From the NCBI GenBank assembly GCA_028565635.1, contig JAOXYB010019504.1, positions 1 to 12,897 of the forward strand: 12,897 nucleotides of DNA, read 5' to 3'. Below the pieces are notes generated by a model. The model had not been told where the DNA came from, searched no databases, and worked only from the letters and a program-made list of their open reading frames with translations. Positions 1-10,344 of this stretch are shown here, piece by piece (the stretch's first letter is position 1; every line of letters begins with the position of its first letter). This DNA is from Phoronis ovalis. Taxonomy: Eukaryota; Phoronida; Phoronidae. Made by a program: the position numbers and the translations under genes.

Positions 1-729
1 TCTAATGTAAAAAAACAATAATGTTAAACAAATATCCTACACATTGGATGGGCATTAGACATGACAAATGTCTTGTTGTCTAGCCTCGAAGTCTATAGGC
101 TAAACAAGGACTAATTATATGAGGATTTAATATATTGCTACTTGATAATTTTGACAAGTTTACTCTTCGTTCTTTGTTTATAACAGTACAATCCAGTATA
201 TTAGTAATAAAAATATATAAAGTTGAAATTTTGGACCCCTTTAGAATAATGATATCAAACTATCAGCACTGAAATATGACTAAATAAAAGTAACACAGTT
301 GAAAAAATTATAATTTATCATTTTAGACAATATGAGTGAAAAAGCATCAGTTAAAAAAAACAAACATGTACACTAATAATTCAAATTTTAATATTTAGAC
401 TGAGCCCAGTCTAGCTTGTACCTGATGTACACAAAATTCATAGTAGCAATTGGGTGTTCTCAAGACTGCTTGTAGGCCTCGCTATTTTCTAAGAATTGTA
501 CATATACTTTGCTGTATGTAAGTAGTATAAAAATGTACTTTTGCCTCAGCTTTGATTTTGTGTTATTTCCAAACCATTTGGATCAATGTTGAGCTATTAA
601 ATGTATTGATTTCAACATTGTTTCCCTATTTTTTTAGGACTATTGGAAAAAGAAGGGCATATTAACCAGTTATGCTTTTAGCTATTTGAAAGTCAGATAA
701 TTACATAATGCTCGATTTTGTTTTTGTAG
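1..729 (+). other. 3' part of a MAP4K intron
   Basis: No exon is supported here. The stretch is AT-rich with stops in all frames and ends in a TTTTGTTTTTGTAG acceptor at 729. The exon that should precede it, coding the CNH segment before GKHQQLF, was looked for and not found, so it lies left of the window. Confidence 0.75.
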
Positions 730-835
730 GAAAACATCAACAACTATTCCGCCATGACTTGACTATGATCATGAACAAACACCTTAACCGATTCTCACTT
801 CCCATGAATAAAATACCGGAGAAATTAATACCTAG
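730..835 (+). CDS. MAP4K exon a (fragment residues 1-36)
   Basis: The acceptor AG is at 728-729 and the donor GTGAGT starts at 836. The first two bases (GA) complete a glycine codon begun in the upstream exon. The frame then reads [21 protein letters not shown] and runs on to EKLIP, with the arginine codon AG|A split at the end. It aligns with the human segment GKASQLYSHNL to ILPR, the most variable part of the CNH fragment seen here. Confidence 0.92.
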
Positions 836-3800
836 GTGAGTCTCATTGAAAGACAAGAAAATAACTAGTGAAAGAGTTCAGAAAGTACCAACAGGTAACA
901 GCATTTATCAAAATGTAATCTAATTCCATCATGGAGAATCCTGGGGCAGGGTACTTATTAAAAATTTCAGTAAAAACCCTGACCTTGTGGTAAATAAAGG
1001 TCACCAAAAATACATCCTGTGGTAAATGAAAAAACACAGAAAGTATGCCCTTTTGAAAATCGTTCATAGTAATATATACCCTGTAGGAGACGAACCTTAA
1101 TTTGCCATACCTATCATAAATATGTTTTCCAAGAAATACATCCTGTTGTAAATGATTATTCCCTGTGGTAAATGCAGCAGCTGAAAAATGGGGGCCTATT
1201 CGGCAGCATTTCCCCCCCCCCCCCGTGTACAAATGCACATCATTGTATAGAAAGCACATGAAATCCAACTGTTATTATAACCAGACAATGGTATCTTTTT
1301 CCTATTGTTGATTTTGTTTAATAAAATGTCTTACATTTTTTTGCAGAAAATTAGTTCCGTCAACAAAAGTACCTGACACAAAAGGTTGTACTCGGTGCTG
1401 TGTTGGCCGAAATCCATATAATGGCTACAAGTACTTATGTGGTGCATTACCTAATTCCATTATTCTAATGCAATGGTATGAACCACTGAATAAATTCATG
1501 TTACTTAAGGTAAGAAATATTTTGTAAGTGTGCACTATTGTCAAGCGGGAATAGAATGATTCGGAATGTTTTTTATGGTTACTGCACCAACTGTTGTCAG
1601 TGGCATTGTGCTGATACAGCCACTACTACTTGATTAGGTAACAGTTGCACCATATATCTACTTGATGGTTACTTACATACGTAGCTTCTTTTAGTCAGTG
1701 CAGAGTTGAGAGTAAAACATTTGTTGACTTTTTGTTTTATTGTTAGATTCATGTAATATGTTATCATATTTAGTGTGATCTCAAAAGTGCTTGACAGATA
1801 ACTTATTTCATTGCCTGTTTATCCTTCCAGCAATTTGAATGTACACTGCCTTCTCCTTCTAAATGTTTTGAGATGTTAATCACTCCGGAGTTAGAATATC
1901 CTATGGTCTGTGTTGGAGTTCGCAAAGGGTAAAGAGCACTTCTGTCTTCATTACCATGTAAATTTTATCAAAAAGATTTTTTAATTAATCTGCTTGGTGC
2001 TAGTGTCAGATAAATACTTTGTGAAGTATTTAGCACCACAATTTCAAAGCATGAAACACAAGTTATAAGATGGTTAAGAATACTTTCTTCATTTGATCGT
2101 GATCAAAGTTGGTACCATAAACAAGGAAAATTAATATGTGTGTGTGTGTGATCATATTAAAATATTTGAAACTAAGGCTCTCGTGCAGAAGCAGTAGTCT
2201 CAATGCAATGTTTCATCTTATTCTTGTATTGTATCTCTTTCTAGACCTGACAGAACTAGCCTTAAATTTGATATTGTGAACCTAAATTCCAGTACAAGCT
2301 GGTTTACGGAACCAGCCTCTGGTGAGTGAATGTATTTAACCTATCACATATACGAAATATACTGAAAGCATATCTTGTTTTTTCAAAATATTCAATACAG
2401 TGCAACTTCCCCTCTCACTGTTGTCTTATACAGTAAAACGTATTTGTTGTGAGCAGTATTCATTATATGTTACTATAAAGTGTGTTTATCAACCACAATC
2501 TACCTTTGTACAATTAAAAGCTTATAGAAAAAGATTCTACAAAATGGTGTTTCTCTTTATGCACCTCATTTCCTCTTACCTGAGCATTTAAATTCCGTCT
2601 GATTCTCCGAATTACTGTGTGGGGCATCATTATAGATTGCACAATCTCTTATTTTCACAGTCTTCCGAAATTATCGAGATAATAAACGAGAAGAGTGTAA
2701 GGTTTCATTGCTAATGGTTTACACAGCATTTTTTTCTCTACCTAGGCTTTCTTTCTCTTATCTCCTTTCTCTTATCTCCTTTCTCTTATCTCCTTTCTCT
2801 TATCTCCTTTCTCTTTCATACCTGTCTGGTTAGCATAATTTTTGACTGGGTGATTGCATATTTTTGGACAATTTTCTATTGAAAAAAAATATCTAAAGCA
2901 ATACTCTTCCAGTCAAGACAAAGGACTTGTCAAATGGCAGCTATGCCCTTTTTTGATGACATTTGGTTAACATCTCCTTTGTATGCTCGCTGCATGAAAA
3001 GAATGACTACCTTTGTTTTAGTAATCGTTGTTTGTTGTACTGCACTACCCAACTGAATGCTAAGTGTAATTTGTTATAACAGCTCTAGAACTCTTTGAAC
3101 AATTTGAGATAAACACCCTATTCTTAATTGATGGTCACAACTGCTTTGAATGTACCTGGATAAATATGAACTGAGAGTAGTTCCAGTAATATGTTGTAAT
3201 TCTTTTTATATCTGATGTGTATTCTAAATTTTTACGTAGATGCATGTCTGTAAAATTGGATTACTGCAAAGAAAATAGGCTATTTAGATGCTATCCAATT
3301 TCTATACCTGCAAGATGTGTAAACTACAACAAGTTAAATTATGCTCCTGAATTGCTTTTCTTTGACCAGTTGGTTACGCTTAGATGAGTAGCATCCAGAA
3401 TTTTTTAACATTTTGCATTCTACATCAAAAATTAAAATGTAATTTTTTTTTAGAAACTTTATTTTATTTTCTTCAAGAAATGTCAATTGCTTGAGCCAGG
3501 GACTAATAAACTACAAACAAATTTACATTTTTTTTTGTTAACTTTGATTACACACAAAAAGGCTTCAGAATATGGAGTATAAAGGTATACAATGTATCAA
3601 GGTTGTAGTGTTTTTATTTGTTTCTTTGACATTGTAGCTGATGAACAGATTGATTTGATAACTGTTGTACAGTTAGAAAAGGATTCGATTTTGGTAGCTA
3701 ATGATAGTAAGTGTAATATTGAACAGTTTAAATGTAGTCCGTCAACTCTCCACTAGAGGGCATGCTTGAAACCTAAAACTAGATGTTTGTCAGAGTTAGC

Positions 3801-6800
3801 TGGCGTATGGCTGAAAGATCTGCTGTAATAATTTATCACTGTGATATTTCATCAAAGCGTGCTAAATCTATTTTGTGGCTGCAACCTAATAATTCCAGGA
3901 ATAATCTTAGTAAATTGTTAAAAATGATGCTGATTATATTTTTTAAATAGTTGTGTATGTGTAAGATGCACATTCTAAAGGATAAAATCAAGATTATATT
4001 TAAATGTTTGACTTGAAATTTATAACATTGGTCATTTTGTCACCTGCATGGAAAGCTGATTGAACAGTGGGGAACTAAGAATTTTAATGTATTTTGTACT
4101 TTCACTTGCAGATCAAGTCAAAGTTGTAAATATGAATGGTAAATTAAAGTCTAGTAAAACTCAGCCAGCGGAGCTACATTTCGATTTTCCTGTTGAGTCA
4201 TTAGGTAAGGTCTGCTGTGTCTGCTAATGGAAGATGTTTAATAGTACTATAATACATATATTAGTCAACTGTACTGCACTTAAGTATCTTTTGAGCAGTT
4301 TATTGATGTGTACTTGATAAAATTAATGTGCTTTTTGTACCCTTAAATCCATCTTTAGAATTTGAACCAGAATGTTAAACATTTATACTATGAACTGTCC
4401 TTACTAGAACACGCCTTCCGGGTCTACTCCTCTAATTTGGTTCTCATGTTCTATAACTGTCACCATGTATAACTTCATTAACGTATCATTTTAAACATCA
4501 AAATTAGAAGAGATGAGGCTGATATCTATATGTTTTGCACACTAACAGTTAACATTCTTGAAATTTGTTTGGTATGAGATATATGTTTAGGAACAATCTA
4601 TTTATGATGATATGCTACGCCATGTAAAATAGTGAATATTTTATGTTAAAAAACTTGATTCCTTGTGTAATGTTTTTCTTATTCCTTTCAGTGTGCCTAC
4701 AAGACAGCATACTGGCCTTTCACAAGCATGGCATGCAAGGAAGAAGTTTTAAAACCAACGAAGTAAGTTTTTGTAGTACACTTTATATGCTTATCTTGGG
4801 GTTACACTTTCTAGCAAATGAACTGTAAATCTTATGGACCAATAGCTTGCTAAAATGCTGTTAAGCATGATCAATAAAACTACTTTGAGATTTCTAACTT
4901 CCCTTAGGCATTGTTAGCTAATGTGAAATGTGCTTCACTAAAACAATCCAAATTTCATGCATTTAATTTTGAATTTTTCAAGAAAAGAAGTCGACTGTTA
5001 TATTTTGGTAAAGCTTTATGCATTTCAGTTAGTGGTTACTTCACAGAAAGCAAAGCTCAGTTTGCTCATAAAAATGGAGAATTACACATCATATCATGTT
5101 GTTAATTAATTCTAAATTCTCCAAGCATACTTGTTGATGTCAGAACCTTTTGCAGGCATTAATCTGTTTGCCTGAAGCAAGATATATGTGATCACTTTTT
5201 TGGGATTTGAATTTACTGAAATGTTGTATGCAAGTAAACTGGCATTAGGAAATGTTTAAATATTAAAAACCATGAGAAGTATTAGAATTTGGTAGCAGCA
5301 AGACAATCATTTAGATACGTCTAAAGAAGTCTGGCACAAGTAGTGACTGGATACATGACTTTAGCTTGTGTCCTACTTAATCCTAAATGACTCACCTTGA
5401 GCAGAGGTTTTGCTAGATATATTTACCGTGTCCCTACTAGTGTTCATTACTAGTAACTAGGACTGAATTGGCACAATAATCAAATTTGTAGAAATGCTTA
5501 TTGGTGAGAGTAGTTTGTATGTTATTTATAAAAATTAAATGTTTCTGTGAATCCATGAAATTGTTTTGTCAGTTTAGTGTCCCAGAAGCATACAGTTATA
5601 ATGTTAACTCTGAATATGTCATTTCTTATAAATTTTTTTGTAGGTTACACAAGAAATCAATGATAAATCAAGAATATTTAAAGTTTTGGGCTCTGACAGG
5701 TATGGAAATGATCTTTACTTTTTTGTATGATATAATAAATTCCTTTTATCAGTAGCCCTACAAATTCCTATTACAGTCACAAACATGGGCCTCTGTTTAG
5801 AGGAACTTACTGGGACACGTACCAACAAAAAGAATCTCTAATGCAGACATCCTTTTAATACTGTCACATCCCCGGAAAACTACTAGATTTTGCAGGACAT
5901 GATTTGATGTTAAAGTGCAAGTGGTTCTTCTACATTTCTACTTGTAGAATTAAAACAATTCCATAAATTAATGCAGCACACTTCAGAAATGTAGTAGTAC
6001 ATGTGCACTGTTAATAAATAAAAATACCCTGAAGATAGTTCTTGCACTATTAATAATAAAGATATTTTAAAGCCATTTATGTACATAGTATAGCAAAGGG
6101 CTGTTCCACTTTTTAGTTTGGGTGGTTGGTCTCACATCAGCTTATACAGACTACTATGTACCATTATAAAATGTTAAATATATTGTGGGTGGTGGAGAGT
6201 TCTAAATTGTGCCTTCCCCTGTACAGCTAAAAACGGAACAGCCTTAAGGTTTAAATTGCATCAGTGCCTAGGTTATATAATTGGTTTTACGATATACGTG
6301 TCGTAATGATATTGTTAATATTTGGAATTTTTTACATTTTTTTAACTTCCCCGTAGCATTCGGGATAATTATTTACGTTGGACTCAAAAATGGACTTTTG
6401 AATTTATAAATTCAAATTGAAGGTATATTTTAGTTCTTGTCATTTTCATAAAACGGTGGTTTCCTAAGAGGCTTATACAAAGTGAAAGTTACTGATTAGG
6501 TAGATGAAGATAATATAATCATTAAAACAAACAGTAACCTTGGAATGACCTAGCTTATGAAAACATATATAATTACAGTTCAAATACCATAAAATTAGAC
6601 AACTACAAATTAAACAGAAAATTAACCGTCATTATTCTTTCATCCTCATTTTGACATCTTCTTGATAGTGACATCTGGTGGTGATGACAAACGGTATGAA
6701 ATTCCACTGATATAAATTGAAATGAAAATTTATAAAATGTATTAATGTGGGATTGAAAGTAATTTAAAGTAGCATATGTAGAAATGGCACAAATTATCAG

Positions 6801-8464
6801 CTATTCGAATGTTTACATTATTTTGTTCTCAGCAAGAAAAAGTGTCTAATATTTTGCATCATTGTTTGATGCATTAAATTATACAACTAAAATAATAAAT
6901 TGATTTTAGAGTTCCCCAGAGGCATGTACAGGTAAAATATTAATTCGTACACTGTTTGTGTGTAATAATAATGTGGCCCAGCACATATGCGAAAGATTTA
7001 CATAGTGAACAGTATAATGTAAACCTTAAATTGCATATACAGAAAACTTACAGAAGGTGTTCTCTTAATATTTATAAATCAATTTATCTTTTGATAAGTT
7101 CATAGCATCATCAGGAAAATCTTAAATAAAGTCTTTCATTCATCAGAACATATGTCAGAATTAAAATCAATTGATTTTTTCTACAGCTTTTTCATTCAGA
7201 AATACACACCACACAAAGTAACATTATTAACAATATTCATTGTAAATACACTCGTAAAACCGGATCAATTTTTGAAATGTAGAGAATGTTTACTTTGTTC
7301 TTAGTCCTGTTATGAATACACATATAGGAAGTTTTAACTCCATTGTAAGGGCTTTGTTACTTTTTCAATGACACTTATGAATTTATATATTTACATATGT
7401 ATCTAGCATTCCCTAAGGGCAACACTGTAAGCTAGTTTTTAATTTCTTTTTCTAAACTTGTTTTCAGTATAAGTTTCGATGTGTTATCGACTCTCCTCTT
7501 CGATTAAAGTTAATTGAATATTGTAACTTGACGCGCCAGATGTAATATAGCCTAAGGGGAAATTCTTTCTTCATTGTCATGTAATGTTATGTGTGAAACA
7601 TATGCATTAGATTATTAGATTTTTTTCATTAAACTTCAGATACTATTGACTGATATATGTATATATATCATGATGTGACCTGTGAAATGACAAATAATTG
7701 AAACTATGTTTGTGTTGCTTACTAATAATATCGTAGCCCTGATTTCTTAGCTTCTAAATATATGTTATCTTTATTCTAAAAAAATTCATATAAGATCTCT
7801 TTTTTTTGGTTTAAGATAATTTATTTCTTATATTTTAACTGTCTTGCAACTAAAATGTAATCCTTACAACCCCAGTCAACAACAAGTTGTAAAAAATGAA
7901 AACAAGAAAAATTAGATAATATCATATTTATCACAGTTATCAAAGATTAATACGAATAACTATAGTGGCATGACAGACTCCATGAAACAAAGGCATACAT
8001 TCCAGGTTATATACACATTTTAACAAAAGAAAAGTTTTAGTCATAACATTATAAATTATCTAATAAGATTTATGTATTATTTAATAAAGAAATACTCAGG
8101 GATTTAGACCAGAGAATACAGCCAGTGTTACAAGCCCATTGTTTTCTGTTAGCTAAAATAATAGCTAATGTCACTGCATTCTTGCAATGCAACCACTACA
8201 TTTTTAAAAGATGGTACAAATAGCGTTTTTTGACGGTGATCCTGTGTTGATAAACAGAATGTAAATTCATGTTACAGAATTTGAAAGATTTTTCAACTAT
8301 TTAGTATTGCTGAAAATAAAATAAAAAGTTAGTCATTGTTACTACTGTAATAATAAATTTTTGAACTTTGTTTCAGAGTTATCCTGTTATCAAGTCATCC
8401 AACAGACGCACCTTCGGACAATGTGAATCTGTATATTTTAGCAGGCCATGAAAATACTTACTAG
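730..8464 (+). CDS. MAP4K3/5 (happyhour-like): MAP4K3/5-type kinase (GCK-I family), C-terminal CNH-domain part; 5' end lies outside the window
   Basis: Nine exons join into one open frame of 273 residues plus stop: 730-835, 1347-1509, 1831-1928, 2245-2321, 3638-3706, 4112-4204, 4692-4762, 5644-5699 and 8377-8464. Every junction is GT-AG and every split codon restores a residue expected from the family. Landmarks in order are [85 protein letters not shown] and the terminal [11 protein letters not shown]. These match the C-terminal CNH (citron homology) beta-propeller of human MAP4K3 and MAP4K5 as I recall them. Family members are cytoplasmic Ste20 kinases acting upstream of JNK, and MAP4K3 is also linked to amino-acid signalling to mTORC1; the CNH domain is regulatory and protein-binding. 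The N-terminal kinase domain and the middle linker lie upstream. Whether this is MAP4K3 or MAP4K5 cannot be decided, and invertebrates probably have one ancestral gene. Intron phases in order are 1 (entering), 2, 0, 2, 1, 1, 1, 0, 2. Confidence 0.95.
843..1268. repeat. Degenerate interspersed repeat (TTTACCACAGG-type) with poly-C run, in an intron
   Basis: The plus strand carries repeated CCTGTGGTAAAT motifs: 983-995 (variant CCTTGTGGTAAAT), 1015-1028, 1141-1154 (variant CCTGTTGTAAAT) and 1161-1174. The two copies at 1009-1029 and 1135-1155 match over about 21 bp with one mismatch. A run of 13 C follows at 1212-1224. A 141-codon frame is open on the minus strand, but its protein ([20 protein letters not shown]) is explained by the repeats and resembles no protein I know. 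I treat it as repeat-derived, not as a gene. Confidence 0.5.
1347..1509 (+). CDS. MAP4K exon b (residues 36-90)
   Basis: The acceptor TTTTTTTGCAG ends at 1346 and the donor GTAAGA starts at 1510. It encodes [20 protein letters not shown], then [14 protein letters not shown] and [13 protein letters not shown], ending on a codon boundary. This is the best conserved CNH block in the window; human MAP4K3 has CCVVRNPYTGHKYLCGAL at the same place. The Cys-rich GCTRCC stretch and the [11 protein letters not shown] motif identify the family. Confidence 0.96.
1831..1928 (+). CDS. MAP4K exon c (residues 91-123)
   Basis: The acceptor TCCTTCCAG ends at 1830 and the donor GTAAAG starts at 1929. It encodes [20 protein letters not shown], then [12 protein letters not shown] and the first two bases of a glycine codon (GG|A). 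The motif E.EYP.VCVGV is characteristic of MAP4K3/5 CNH domains. Confidence 0.94.
2092..2158. repeat. TG microsatellite flanked by short inverted repeats
   Basis: Positions 2137-2150 are seven TG units. They are flanked by TTAATATG (2131-2138) and its reverse complement CATATTAA (2153-2160 approximately). Just upstream, 2092-2107 reads TTTGATC-GT-GATCAAA, a near-perfect palindrome. No function is suggested. Confidence 0.6.
2245..2321 (+). CDS. MAP4K exon d (residues 123-149)
   Basis: The acceptor CTCTTTCTAG ends at 2244 and the donor GTGAGTG starts at 2322. It encodes [20 protein letters not shown] followed by TEPAS, with split glycine and alanine codons at its ends. It corresponds to human VVRFETVNPNSTSSWFTES. 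Confidence 0.92.
2322..3637 (+). other. MAP4K intron d-e (1.3 kb), no gene seen
   Basis: This is an AT-rich intron. A 63-codon frame at 2400-2591 lacks any family resemblance and has low-complexity composition. The only structured element seen is the 14-bp minisatellite at 2751-2815. Confidence 0.75.
2751..2815. repeat. 14-bp pyrimidine minisatellite
   Basis: Four perfect tandem copies of CTTTCTCTTATCTC fill 2751-2806, with a partial fifth copy to 2815. The strand is almost pure pyrimidine, with one A per unit. It sits mid-intron, far from either splice site. Perfect identity suggests recent expansion. Confidence 0.95.
3638..3706 (+). CDS. MAP4K exon e (residues 149-172)
   Basis: The acceptor TTTGACATTGTAG ends at 3637 and the donor GTAAGTG starts at 3707. 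It encodes [20 protein letters not shown] followed by ND, with split codons on both sides (G|CT and A|AT). Human MAP4K3 has VTHVTQLERDTILVCLD here. The stretch joining it to exon d is the least conserved junction, but the frame is exact. Confidence 0.9.
4112..4204 (+). CDS. MAP4K exon f (residues 172-203)
   Basis: The acceptor CTTTCACTTGCAG ends at 4111 and the donor GTAAGG starts at 4205. It encodes [20 protein letters not shown] followed by [10 protein letters not shown]. Human KIVNLQGRLKSSRKLSSELTFDF aligns directly. The last base starts a valine codon completed by the next exon. Confidence 0.92.
4692..4762 (+). CDS. MAP4K exon g (residues 203-226)
   Basis: The acceptor TCCTTTCAG ends at 4691 and the donor GTAAGT starts at 4763. 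It encodes [20 protein letters not shown] followed by TNE and ends in phase 0. The [18 protein letters not shown] block is nearly identical to human MAP4K3/5, where H replaces W in LAFWKHG. Confidence 0.96.
4763..5643 (+). other. MAP4K intron g-h (0.9 kb)
   Basis: No conserved exon is expected here, because exon g (SFKTNE) joins directly to VTQEI as in human. The intron does contain an acceptor-like CTTCCCTTAG at 4907 followed by a phase-compatible frame open to the stop at 5103-5105; see the findings. Confidence 0.7.
5644..5699 (+). CDS. MAP4K exon h (residues 227-245)
   Basis: The acceptor AATTTTTTTGTAG ends at 5643 and the donor GTATGG starts at 5700, which is weaker than the other donors. 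It encodes [18 protein letters not shown] plus AG of a split arginine codon. It is very short (56 nt) but matches human VTQEISDSTRIFRLLGSDR position by position. Read-through of the donor would give [11 protein letters not shown]-stop, losing the conserved tail. Confidence 0.94.
6099..6243. mobile_element. Possible MITE-like fragment, about 145 bp
   Basis: Left arm 6099-6116 (GGCTGTTCCACTTTTTAG) is inverted at 6227-6243 (CTAAAAACGGAACAGCC). Sixteen bases pair, with one short mismatch or indel. The interior is non-coding and includes a GTGGGTGGTGGAG stretch. No clear target-site duplication flanks it, although TTAA follows the right arm. It could be a degraded non-autonomous DNA element or a chance inverted repeat. 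Confidence 0.4.
6397..6416. repeat. 20-bp perfect palindrome
   Basis: TTTGAATTTA is followed immediately by its reverse complement TAAATTCAAA. It lies in the last MAP4K intron. In AT-rich DNA this may be chance. Confidence 0.8.
8377..8464 (+). CDS. MAP4K terminal coding exon i with stop (residues 245-273)
   Basis: The acceptor ACTTTGTTTCAG ends at 8376. The exon completes the arginine codon (AG|A), then encodes [20 protein letters not shown] and LAGHENTY, with stop TAG at 8462-8464. Human MAP4K3 and MAP4K5 end in [13 protein letters not shown], so the natural C-terminus is intact. Confidence 0.97.
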
Positions 8465-9700
8465 AAGATACGATAAAGCAATAAGGAGCACTTTGAGTTC
8501 ACTATTTATTTGGATTATGTCTAAAAAAAAAGACATGTTATGACGAGCAAACTGAATTTTTTTACGCCAAGCCAATTTTACCATGTTTGGTTGTTTAGCC
8601 ATCGGCTGTCTGGAATGATTAAGATTTATATGTAACATTCGGTTGTATACAATTGCAAGTGTTCTCTAAATATTATTTTCAATGTCCTAACTTCTACATG
8701 AAAAGGGAACATTCAGAAGAGGACACTACCAACTTTTGCATATAGCTAACAGACATTTGTTAGAAAATAATAAAGTATATAAGTTGGAAAATTCCATAGA
8801 GGTTTACTATGATGTAGGTCTTGTATTCAAGTCCATTTTGGTTTGTTTGCATTAAATATGTACAATACATGAATAAATTTAAAGTTTGACGTTGTATTTT
8901 GATATATAGTACTATGCAGCATATACAACAACTTACCGTACACAACTACTGAATACTTATACTTTATTGTATTTTCCTCTGAAAATTGTGTATGTATTCT
9001 TTATAATTATAAATTAATAATTTTGGTAGTTTGTTTTTATGTCATCTCATAAAGTTTCGAGCATTTCATCTCATTTTGTTTTTCTCATGCTAATACATTG
9101 AAATGTTACTGGACAGTTTGTGCCAGCAGCTGTTGCATCAAAGGCTAGTGGATTTGTTAATTTAATTTCACACAAATTATTTACTGTATTAAGTCTACTG
9201 TAAGACAGCAACTGTATGCACAACCCTTTAAATCCCACAATTTAGAACAATTTGGTATACTTCACTGCAATGCTTGCTTGAAGCAAATAAGAATAAGCTG
9301 GTGTAAACACTGACCAACAATTTTAAATTCATTGCTATTGATGCAGTAGACACTGTTATTAAGTCAAAAGGTCAAATACACGTCATTGTTTCAGTCAGAT
9401 CCGTATTTGCCATTAATCTTTGGAAACGAATTGTAGGCTTTTGTTGCTAAATTATGGTTTTAAAAGCTGTTGTCATACAAGCAAATATAGAAACTTGTAG
9501 CTATAGTTATAAACTCTAGGCATATGTACTGACCACACTGACATTTAATATGATGCCATGTGTACATTATTACTTGAAATGACATTTTAATGGCAATTTA
9601 AGTTAAAAAAATACCTATTATAACAGTTACTGTAAATTTTAATAATTGATCCTGTATGAATTAAGATATGTTTGATGTAAATAAACGAAGTCATTGTTAA
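8465..9700 (+). other. Probable MAP4K 3'UTR
   Basis: No coding potential is seen after the stop; the short frames on either strand (for example minus-strand 8438-8638 and 8760-8945) have no family resemblance. Candidate poly(A) hexamers occur at 8872-8877 and 9680-9685. The second has a T/GT-rich stretch 30-45 bp downstream and is preferred. The UTR end is an estimate from these signals. Confidence 0.45.
9680..9685 (+). terminator. Candidate poly(A) signal AATAAA for MAP4K
   Basis: AATAAA is followed by a T/GT-rich region (ATTTTGTTGTAT near 9715-9727), as expected of a cleavage site around 9700-9710. TGTAAATA at 9676-9683, a match to the Pumilio element, overlaps the hexamer. Other candidates are 8872-8877 and 10504-10509. 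Confidence 0.4.
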
Positions 9701-10281
9701 TGTGAAGAATAGAGATTTTGTTGTATCGACCTTTACTTGAGTGTTTTATGATTGACTTTATTACCTTAGATTTCACATCATCATGTAACTTGATCGGAAA
9801 ATTTCATACCCATAGCATAAAATATTAATGGATCATTTTCAGAACTCTAAAATGCATTTTTTTTAAACTTTATTTGATTTTACAAAATTGATGAAAAATA
9901 ATACAACATAACATAATGACAAAAGTGTCAATGAGTGAGCTGCAGTACATCAGGGTTTGTGGACAAAGTAAAATTGTTAAATTATGGGAGATGTGCTACA
10001 GCAAAAAAACGAAGCATTAACAAAAAAAACATTTGACATCTTGATTGACTGTGTACCCTGTGACCTGTAATGGTGTGTATATTGTAGCCTCAGGCCACTG
10101 ATAAAGTCTTTATCAGCCATTATGCGGAAAAAAATGCGCCAAAAACCTGCCATGACAAAAATTAACTTTATATTAAGAGAAGAGCACAAATACTTGTGGC
10201 ACAAACCTATAATTCACTCGCTTGTAAGCTTTTGAAATCAGTGTGAAAAGTATATTTTATATAAGTCACTGAATTTGTTGC

Positions 10282-10344
10282 ATTACCGTGGTAACACTGT
10301 TCATGCTTATAAATATTATTTCATGCTTATGTTACTGTGGCAAC
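10282..10344. promoter_or_regulatory. Pair of RFX X-box motifs (candidate ciliary enhancer or promoter)
   Basis: ATTACC-GT-GGTAAC (10282-10295) and GTTACT-GT-GGCAAC (10331-10344) both satisfy the relaxed X-box pattern RYYNYY-N2-RRNRRY bound by RFX/DAF-19 factors. Their starts are 49 bp apart, and an 11-bp direct repeat TTCATGCTTAT (10300-10310 and 10320-10330) lies between them. A half-match, GTTGCC-GT, follows at 10430. RFX factors control cilium genes, and the gene downstream belongs to a cilium-associated kinase family. They lie about 2.3 kb before its start codon, so use as a promoter would need an upstream first exon. Confidence 0.45.

Larger units (their letters stand above)
5700..8376 (+). 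other. MAP4K last intron (2.7 kb)
   Basis: This is the largest intron in the window. It is AT-rich, with stops in all frames and no conserved coding block. It contains a possible inverted-repeat element (6099-6243), a 20-bp perfect palindrome (6397-6416) and a short AT palindrome (7651-7670). Several AATAAA strings occur (for example near 6014 and 6054), but none has supporting context for use as a poly(A) site. Confidence 0.75.

Noticed and set aside
641-695. Possible extra MAP4K exon after TTTTTTTAG (reads DYWKKKGILTSYAFSYLK)
   Set aside because: It does not match the CNH sequence expected before GKHQQLF, and no good donor follows.
843-1268. 141-codon minus-strand frame as a protein gene
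   Set aside because: It lies in a MAP4K intron, its sequence is explained by repeated CCTGTGGTAAAT motifs plus a poly-C run, and it resembles no known family.
5501-5755. 84-codon plus-strand frame around MAP4K exon h
   Set aside because: It reads a different frame from the conserved VTQEINDKS exon inside it; the rest is intron sequence.
7651-7670. TGATATAT-GTAT-ATATATCA palindrome
   Set aside because: It is a short, purely AT-type inverted repeat in AT-rich intron DNA and is likely to be chance.
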